From: Methanobacteriota archaeon
Lineage (GTDB): Archaea > Halobacteriota > Methanomicrobia > Methanomicrobiales > Methanomicrobiaceae
DNA: 18,813 bases
Assembly (NCBI GenBank): GCA_023396365.1
Contig: JAEWWL010000064.1
Location: 1 to 18,813 of the forward strand
Reading direction: 5' to 3'
Shown piece by piece: positions 13,750 to 18,813 of the stretch. Both the position numbers and the translations under genes were made by a program. The notes beneath the pieces are model-generated. The model was not told the origin of the DNA and ran no database searches. It was given only the letters and a program-made list of their open reading frames with translations. Each line of letters starts with the position of its first letter. Position 1 is the stretch's first letter.

Positions 13750-15045
13750 TCACTGTGCCTCCTGTTCAAATGCAAAAGCAGCATCAATGACTGACTCCTC
13801 GTCAAAGTGCCTTCCGATTATCTGAAGACCCACAGGCATTTTGTCAACAGTGCCGCATGGTACAGAAATTGCCGGTACACCTGCAAGATTTGCAGGAACT
13901 GTCAGTATATCACTTAGGTACATTTCAAGCGGATCGCTTTTTTCACCTATCTTAAATGCAATATTTGGCATTGTTGGGCCGGCAATCAGGTCAACGTCAT
14001 TTAAGACTCTTAAAAAATCCTTTCTGATATTGTTCTTTGCAACCTTTGCCTTGGCGTAATACTTTCCGTAATATCCGGCAGAAAGAGCAAATGTTCCAAG
14101 AAGAATTCTTCGTTTGACTTCCCCGCCAAAATTATCCTTTCTATAATCCCTATATTCATCATGCCAGCTTCTTACAGCATTGACTTTGGGGCCGAATCTT
14201 ACGCCGTCAAATCTTGAGAGGTTGGATGATGCCTCGCTTGTGCAGGTGACATAGTAGGCGGCAAGTGCATATTTCATTGTTGGAATTGAGCATTCAACAA
14301 CTGATGCACCCATGTCTTCATATTTTGAGATTGCATCCCTGACACATTTGGATACTTTTTCATCAACCCCTTCTCCGAAGTATTCCTTTGGAACACCGAT
14401 TATTTTCCCTTTTATGTCAGCTGTGGGGGTATGTGAATATGGTTTGTTAAAGGAAGTGGAATCGCGCGGGTCAGGCTTTGAGATAACCTCAAAAAGCCTG
14501 GAGGCATCAGTCACATTTGCTGCCATCGGGCCTATCTGTTCAAGAGAGTTTGAGTATGCGATAAGACCAAAACGGGAGACTCTGCCATATGTTGGTTTAA
14601 GTCCGACAATTCCGCAGAAGGCTGCAGGACATCTTATAGAGCCTCCAGTATCTGTTCCAAGAGCCATTGAAACCATGCCTGAAGCAACCGCTGCCGCACT
14701 TCCTCCGGATGAGCCGCCTGGGACTCTTGATGTGTCGCACGGATTTGTGGTAATGCCGTATGCAGAACTTTCTGTTGTTGTTCCCATGCCAAACTCATCC
14801 ATGTTTGTCTTTCCGGCAATTACGGCTCCTTCATTTTTTAGAAGAGCAATTACGTGCGCATCATATGGAGGAATATAGCCTTTAAGAATTTTTGAGCCGC
14901 ATGTGGTCTGTATGCCCTGTGTTGATATATTGTCCTTTACGGCAACAGGTATGCCGCAAAGACTGCCGTCTTTATATTTTGAATTTTTTACGATTGTGAT
15001 GAAGGCATTGTTTTTGTCTTCAGCATTATAACAGAATTCCTTCAT
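13750..15045 (-). CDS. gatA: Asp-tRNA(Asn)/Glu-tRNA(Gln) amidotransferase subunit A
   Basis: GatA is the glutaminase of the complex: it releases ammonia from glutamine and channels it to GatB. The 431-residue protein is an amidase-signature enzyme with the full Ser-cisSer-Lys triad: Lys37 (PVAVKDN), Ser112 (GGSSGGS) and nucleophile Ser136 (TDTGGSIRCP). The spacing between these residues (75 and 24) equals that of characterised bacterial GatA. The N-terminus is about 40 residues shorter than in bacterial forms. AGGTGAT (15051-15057), a strong archaeal Shine-Dalgarno, lies 5 nt before the ATG and overlaps the end of gatC, whose stop is 1 nt upstream. Translation of gatC, gatA and gatB is therefore very probably coupled, giving equal subunits. 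Confidence 0.97.
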   Translation of the reverse strand: MKEFCYNAEDKNNAFITIVKNSKYKDGSLCGIPVAVKDNISTQGIQTTCGSKILKGYIPPYDAHVIALLKNEGAVIAGKTNMDEFGMGTTTESSAYGITTNPCDTSRVPGGSSGGSAAAVASGMVSMALGTDTGGSIRCPAAFCGIVGLKPTYGRVSRFGLIAYSNSLEQIGPMAANVTDASRLFEVISKPDPRDSTSFNKPYSHTPTADIKGKIIGVPKEYFGEGVDEKVSKCVRDAISKYEDMGASVVECSIPTMKYALAAYYVTCTSEASSNLSRFDGVRFGPKVNAVRSWHDEYRDYRKDNFGGEVKRRILLGTFALSAGYYGKYYAKAKVAKNNIRKDFLRVLNDVDLIAGPTMPNIAFKIGEKSDPLEMYLSDILTVPANLAGVPAISVPCGTVDKMPVGLQIIGRHFDEESVIDAAFAFEQEAQ

Positions 15046-15046
15046 C

Positions 15047-15316
15047 TCACATCACCTTTGGCGCTTTTATGTAACCCTCTTCTGTTTCATCCGCATTTGA
15101 CAGGGCATCAGCCTGTGAGAGAGATGGTGTGATTTCATCCTCACGCAGGACATTAAAAAGCTCCTCCTCTTCTGTTTCCTCATATTCCACAGTATCAAGG
15201 ATGTCAAAATAATCTAAAATATTATTGAACTGCCCGGTAATGCCGGCCAGTTTATCCTTATCTATTGAGATATCGGCAAGTTTTGCAATGCCTTCCACTT
15301 CTTCTTCAGAGACCAT
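15047..15316 (-). CDS. gatC: Asp-tRNA(Asn)/Glu-tRNA(Gln) amidotransferase subunit C
   Basis: GatC is a small protein that wraps around the GatA-GatB interface and stabilises the complex. The 89-residue length is normal. The N-terminal helices, EEEVEGIAKLADI and the stretch ending in FNNILDYFDILDTV, match the family, and the C-terminal segment with VLREDEITPSLSQADAL followed by GYIKAPKVM is typical of the extended tail that contacts GatA. GAGG (15328-15331), overlapping the stop of the upstream asparagine-synthetase-like gene, lies 11 nt before the ATG. The gene order C-A-B is the common one for this operon. Confidence 0.95.
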   Translation of the reverse strand: MVSEEEVEGIAKLADISIDKDKLAGITGQFNNILDYFDILDTVEYEETEEEELFNVLREDEITPSLSQADALSNADETEEGYIKAPKVM

Positions 15317-15329
15317 TATTATAAGAACC

Positions 15330-16310
15330 TCAAACTAAGTGATCTATGTACCGTTGCACCGAATTTTTATAACCATTATCCCGTGCAAGCTTTTGTATTT
15401 CCTTCATGACACCACTGCCGTACTGCATGGCTTTCTTGCCATAAAAAGCGATTTCCTCCTCCATATACAGGGAAGCAACCTTTCTTAACGGGTACTTTCT
15501 AATGCCGTCAACCACCATATCAGATGGCGGGATTTCCTTTGCAGCGCGCACTACTCTAACATCAAGATACGGGCAGGATATATATGTGTTGTTTTTTTCA
15601 GCGACTGCCTGGTCACGCTGCCCCTGCATTGCAAGGCCTTCAAAGTCCTTTTTAAGAGTATTTTCAATACTGTCTGTTTCAAGATAACGGGCATACCCGC
15701 CAAAAAGTTCATCTGCACCCTGCCCCGCAACAATTTTTTCATATCCGTTTTCATGCGCCCATTTTGTTATGAAATACTGGGTGGCAGCAATTGAAGCCTC
15801 AACCGGAGTTTTAAGGGGAATCAGTCTTAAAACTGTTTTTAATGCCTTTTTAATATCTGCAGGGGATATTTCAACAAAATTTGCCTCTTTTAGTCCGAGG
15901 CTTTCTGCAACATCCTTTGCATGGATTAAGTCATGAGAGCCTGATATGCCTACTGTGACGCACGGTCTTTTTGCCAGAAATGCAATAAGTGCTGAATCAA
16001 CTCCTCCGGAGAATGCAACCACACAGTCCTTTTGTCTTAACCCTACTGCTTTTTCAATCGCCTTTTCAAGAGTAAGATGCCCGGGATTTGGACTGATGAC
16101 GCCTTTTTCTTCGCCATTGCAGATAATTTTTCCTGCAGGACAGTCCCCTGGGATTATTCCAAGATTGTCTCTTGCTATGCAGCTGTTCCATTCAATTAAA
16201 AATTCCCCGCCGCAGTCAGATAATTTTTTGGGATTTTCATGAATTATTTTTTCAATTTCAGATTCTGTAAGAACAATTCCGTCTGACTCAACCCATCCGC
16301 GGATTTTCAA
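15330..16310 (-). CDS. Minimal asparagine-synthetase-like protein lacking the glutaminase nucleophile
   Basis: A 326-residue protein of the AsnB superfamily. The C-terminal synthetase half (about 80-326) is complete: PP-loop SGGVDS (101-106), GQGADELFGGY (186-196) and an end segment with KYPLRKVA and KKAMQYGSG typical of ATP-binding AsnB proteins. The N-terminal half is reduced to about 75 residues. It keeps GGEFLIEW and the ARDNLGIIP motif of the glutaminase domain but has no Cys at position 2 and no room for the full Ntn fold, so it should not hydrolyse glutamine itself. It may use free ammonia or an outside donor to amidate an acyl-AMP intermediate; asparagine is only one possible product. 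It starts with TTG (16308-16310), as no ATG fits. It lies 6 nt after polB and 13 nt before gatC. Confidence 0.8.
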   Translation of the reverse strand: MKIRGWVESDGIVLTESEIEKIIHENPKKLSDCGGEFLIEWNSCIARDNLGIIPGDCPAGKIICNGEEKGVISPNPGHLTLEKAIEKAVGLRQKDCVVAFSGGVDSALIAFLAKRPCVTVGISGSHDLIHAKDVAESLGLKEANFVEISPADIKKALKTVLRLIPLKTPVEASIAATQYFITKWAHENGYEKIVAGQGADELFGGYARYLETDSIENTLKKDFEGLAMQGQRDQAVAEKNNTYISCPYLDVRVVRAAKEIPPSDMVVDGIRKYPLRKVASLYMEEEIAFYGKKAMQYGSGVMKEIQKLARDNGYKNSVQRYIDHLV

Positions 16311-16316
16311 GGCTCT

Positions 16317-18704
16317 TCACATCCCGAAATCAAAAAGAGTTGTTCTTGATGGATCAACATCATTCCAGTCCATTCCAATTGCTTCAATTATCCGCGATAT
16401 AGGCTGCTTTATGCTTTTTTCCATCATCGTCTCCCAGTCAATTATAAATTCGGGTGGGACCTGATCTGCATATTCAAAATTCAGGACATCTGTCTGCGGG
16501 TATTTTGCTGTAACGCATTTGATATAGACCCTCTTTGGCTTGCTGCCTCTTTTAAAATCAGTGCCTAAATATTTATTTGAATAAAGAGCTCCTCTTACAT
16601 GTGCATCCTGATTTTCATATGATGCCAGCTCCTTTCCAATGCCGCCGGGAATACCTATATCTTCAAGTGAATATTCGCCTCTGCGGTATTTTTTTATTAC
16701 CTCTCCAAGATATTTTTTAAGCTCTGCTTTATCAGATCCTTTTAGTATAAGCTCCATTACCCTGCTCTGGACTTCCTTTGTAATATGCGGGGAATCACTT
16801 CTTTTCATCTCAAAGCCGACAATATCTATCTGATCGATATCTTTTCCCTCTTTCCAAACAATATATCCGGCATACCTTTTTTTTCTGCCTGCCTGGAAGA
16901 AGCGTCTGTAGATTTTTTCAAATTTGATAGAGAAAAAATGAACATCGGCTCCAAGTTTTTCCTTTGCAAATGATGAATAACTCTCATTTAATACTTTTTC
17001 AATCTCAAATGCCGTTTGAATTGTTTTTTCCTTATCCATCTTTGGAAGCCTTATCATACAGGAGTCAGTGTCGCCATATATTACAGAATATCCCATATTT
17101 TCGATAATCTGTCTGGTATGCTCGATTATCGCTCTTCCAACAGATGTTACGGCAGAGCCGATTTCCCTGTCATAAAGCCTGAATCTGGCATAGCCGCTTA
17201 CACCATAGTAGGTATTCATAATTACTTTAAGCACATTCTGCTGAAGATCGTAGAGAACATAATCATACGAACCGTATTCAAAGGAGTTTCTGAGAGCTTT
17301 TTTCTCATCCCTTTCCTTTAGCAGATCACTTATGATGCTTCTTGTAAGACCATCTGGCTCTTTTTTAAATCTTATTCCGTTAGGTGCATGAAGCTCTCCC
17401 TCTGCATCCTTAGTCTCTGGTGAGGCATTGATAGTCATCATGCACATCGGGTAGAGTGACTTTAAATCAAGAACAACGACATTTTCCTTAACTCCACGCG
17501 ACGGATCAAATACTGTCGCACCTTCAAACTCCTCTGCATCAGCAAATCCCTTGGAAGGGAGAACAAATTTTCCAAAAGCTTTTTTCAGGACAAAAATGTC
17601 AATAACATTTGAGGAGTTTAATGTCCTGTCCAGCGGGCAGCCGACATATCGTGCGATTTCCCTGTAGAATTCAACAATATTATTCTTTTTGTTGATGCCG
17701 ACACAAAGCTCCACATCTTTTACGTTGTATTCAATAAGTCTGGCCGGACTATTTCTCCAGAGATCAGATATCGTTCCGGTGTAGCGAATCTTTCCTTCGC
17801 CAATTTCATCCTCTGCAACAGCATCAAGTCTGTATGACTCTTTTCTTGCCCCCTGCATTTTTTTATAGGCTGTTAAAAGATCAAATAGAGCCCTTCCGCG
17901 AGTGGGGTTTCTTGCACCGGCACCAGGTATTCTTGAGAGGGCATCTTCACGAATCCCTAAAACTTCCATTCTTTTTTGTATGTAGGGGATATCAAAATCA
18001 ACAAAATTCCAGCCCGACAAAATATCAGGATCTTTGTCTGCTATGTATTTTGAGAGCCCCAAAAGAAGTTCTTTTTCCGATGGAAATATTTTAAGCTCAT
18101 GTTTTGTAAAGAGAGGATTTAGATTAGTGCCTGCATTTTTATCTCTGGTCCAGAAGAATGTCGTATATATTTCATCAAAGGAGTCCCAGCAGGTGATGCA
18201 GTTTATCATCTCCCTGTTTGCATCCGGAAATCCGTTTTCATCCTCGCATTCAATATCCATGAAACAGATTCTTGCAGGAGCGTTCACCTCTGCTGCAGAA
18301 ATATTATGATAGTCGGCAATATCTGAATATACCCCTACTCCTCCGGTTAAGCCGGTGTCAATCATAAAACGTGTTGCAAAAGGAATATCTGCCTCATAAT
18401 GCCTGAATGACTCACGCATTTCCCTTACATCACCTGGTCTTGGTGTATAAATTCTTGCTAATTTATCTCCCCTGATTGAGATGTAATTTTCTGAAAAATC
18501 AGCTTCTGCCCCCTCCGGAAGCCTTTTGTTTTTTACCTCATCTTCAGGAGCATAAAAATACGGCCGAAATCCTGTTACAATTATCTGATGTGCTTTGCCT
18601 GATTCTTCCCGGCCGAATATATGGATTATTGTTCCGTCAGGGCTGTTTGAGTATTCTACCTGGTTAATTGCAAGCATTAAAGGTTTATCTTCTTTTGTCA
18701 TCAT
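16317..18704 (-). CDS. polB: DNA polymerase, family B (archaeal PolB)
   Basis: A 795-residue replicative/repair polymerase with 3'-5' proofreading. After the N-terminal uracil-sensing-type domain (ADIPFATRFMIDTGL at 105-119 matches the conserved pre-exonuclease segment) come Exo I FMDIECE (Asp150, Glu152), Exo II GWNFVDFD (Asp236) and Exo III YNVKD (Tyr326, Asp330). Polymerase motif A is DLKSLYPMCMM (Asp413), motif B is KVIMNTYYG (493-501) and motif C is YGDTDS (Asp545, Asp547). The C-terminal TTLFDFGM resembles a PCNA-binding box. No intein is present. Two adjacent ATGs (18704 and 18701) follow GGAGG; the second has the better spacing of about 7 nt. The start overlaps the end of the upstream dehydrogenase gene, and the TTG of the next gene is 6 nt after the stop. 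Confidence 0.97.
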   Translation of the reverse strand: MMTKEDKPLMLAINQVEYSNSPDGTIIHIFGREESGKAHQIIVTGFRPYFYAPEDEVKNKRLPEGAEADFSENYISIRGDKLARIYTPRPGDVREMRESFRHYEADIPFATRFMIDTGLTGGVGVYSDIADYHNISAAEVNAPARICFMDIECEDENGFPDANREMINCITCWDSFDEIYTTFFWTRDKNAGTNLNPLFTKHELKIFPSEKELLLGLSKYIADKDPDILSGWNFVDFDIPYIQKRMEVLGIREDALSRIPGAGARNPTRGRALFDLLTAYKKMQGARKESYRLDAVAEDEIGEGKIRYTGTISDLWRNSPARLIEYNVKDVELCVGINKKNNIVEFYREIARYVGCPLDRTLNSSNVIDIFVLKKAFGKFVLPSKGFADAEEFEGATVFDPSRGVKENVVVLDLKSLYPMCMMTINASPETKDAEGELHAPNGIRFKKEPDGLTRSIISDLLKERDEKKALRNSFEYGSYDYVLYDLQQNVLKVIMNTYYGVSGYARFRLYDREIGSAVTSVGRAIIEHTRQIIENMGYSVIYGDTDSCMIRLPKMDKEKTIQTAFEIEKVLNESYSSFAKEKLGADVHFFSIKFEKIYRRFFQAGRKKRYAGYIVWKEGKDIDQIDIVGFEMKRSDSPHITKEVQSRVMELILKGSDKAELKKYLGEVIKKYRRGEYSLEDIGIPGGIGKELASYENQDAHVRGALYSNKYLGTDFKRGSKPKRVYIKCVTAKYPQTDVLNFEYADQVPPEFIIDWETMMEKSIKQPISRIIEAIGMDWNDVDPSRTTLFDFGM

Positions 18705-18813
18705 ATGCCCTCCTGCATAAATCAGTTAAGTGTTCTGCCGCTTTTTTGAACTTTTCAGCCTCCCAGAGATCAAGGTTTTTTTCAATTATTTTCTCAGTGC
18801 CGTTCTTTCCAAT
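18685..18813 (-). CDS. 3' end of a malate/lactate dehydrogenase-like gene (partial)
   Basis: A minus-strand frame enters from the right edge and ends with TAA at 18685-18687, giving the last 42 residues. They begin IGKNGTEKIIEKNLDLWEAE and continue with a charged helix, KFKKAAEHL, and a basic end. The pattern G-K-N-G-x-E-K-I-I followed by an acidic-basic helix is that of the C-terminus of NAD(P)-dependent malate/lactate dehydrogenases, where the closing strand and last helix lie. It overlaps the polB start by 20 nt (17 nt if polB starts at its second ATG), and its end carries the GGAGG ribosome-binding site of polB, so the two genes are probably cotranscribed. Only the tail is visible, so the family call is moderate. 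Confidence 0.55.
   Translation of the reverse strand: MGKNGTEKIIEKNLDLWEAEKFKKAAEHLTDLCRRAYDDKRR

Noticed and set aside
13749..13805. Extended start of gatB inside gatA
   Set aside because: The extra 19 residues (MTRSQSLMLLLHL...) are translated from gatA sequence, while ATG 13748 has AGGAGG at 9 nt.
14312..14878. Plus-strand open frame of 188 codons
   Set aside because: It is the shadow of gatA, produced by the low stop frequency opposite its codons; the product shows no recognisable motif.
1..18813. Search for CRISPR arrays, tRNA or rRNA genes, inteins, insertion-sequence ends and phage or defence modules
   Set aside because: No regularly spaced repeats, cloverleaf-like segments, transposase domains or defence-type genes were seen on reading both strands. 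PolB, often an intein host in archaea, has uninterrupted motifs.

Overview
The window looks like chromosomal DNA from a methanogenic euryarchaeon, most probably of the Methanomicrobiales (Methanoplanus/Methanolacinia-like; this placement is inference). It encodes an archaeal-type threonyl-tRNA synthetase, geranylgeranylglyceryl phosphate synthase (archaeal lipid synthesis), a family B DNA polymerase, a short methanogen-type NifB, GatCAB and a DUF4013 membrane protein. Genes are often followed by T-tracts and preceded by TATA-like boxes or by Shine-Dalgarno sites of the GGAGG/AGGTGAT type. No rRNA, tRNA, CRISPR array, insertion sequence or phage module was seen.

Left part (1-5400), loosely packed and accessory. 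It holds the tail of a membrane protein, then an aldehyde dehydrogenase behind a TATA box placed for leaderless transcription. Next is a 692-bp gene-poor stretch with probable gene remnants on the minus strand, including a chemotaxis-receptor-like fragment. Two tandem paralogous lipoproteins (minus) are divergent from nifB (plus). A DUF4013 membrane protein (minus) converges on nifB.

Middle (5400-7860): thrS and dcd, both minus strand, 54 bp or slightly more apart and possibly cotranscribed.

Right part (8079-18813): a dense minus-strand gene string, read from right to left: malate/lactate dehydrogenase-like gene (3' end only), polB, a minimal asparagine-synthetase-like gene, gatC, gatA, gatB, topA, GGGP synthase, trmJ-like rRNA/tRNA 2'-O-methyltransferase. 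Adjacent genes overlap or are at most 15 nt apart, so this is very probably one operon of nine or more genes joining replication (PolB, topoisomerase I), Asn/Gln-tRNA amidation (GatCAB), tRNA modification and membrane lipid synthesis.

The most interesting item is the 326-residue asparagine-synthetase-like protein just before gatCAB. It keeps the ATP-pyrophosphatase half but only a relic of the glutaminase half, without the N-terminal nucleophile Cys. Other points are the long helix-hairpin-helix-like tail of topoisomerase I, the tandem lipoprotein family and the decayed interval at 1709-2400. I found no convincing wholly new multi-gene system; most of the window is core housekeeping.
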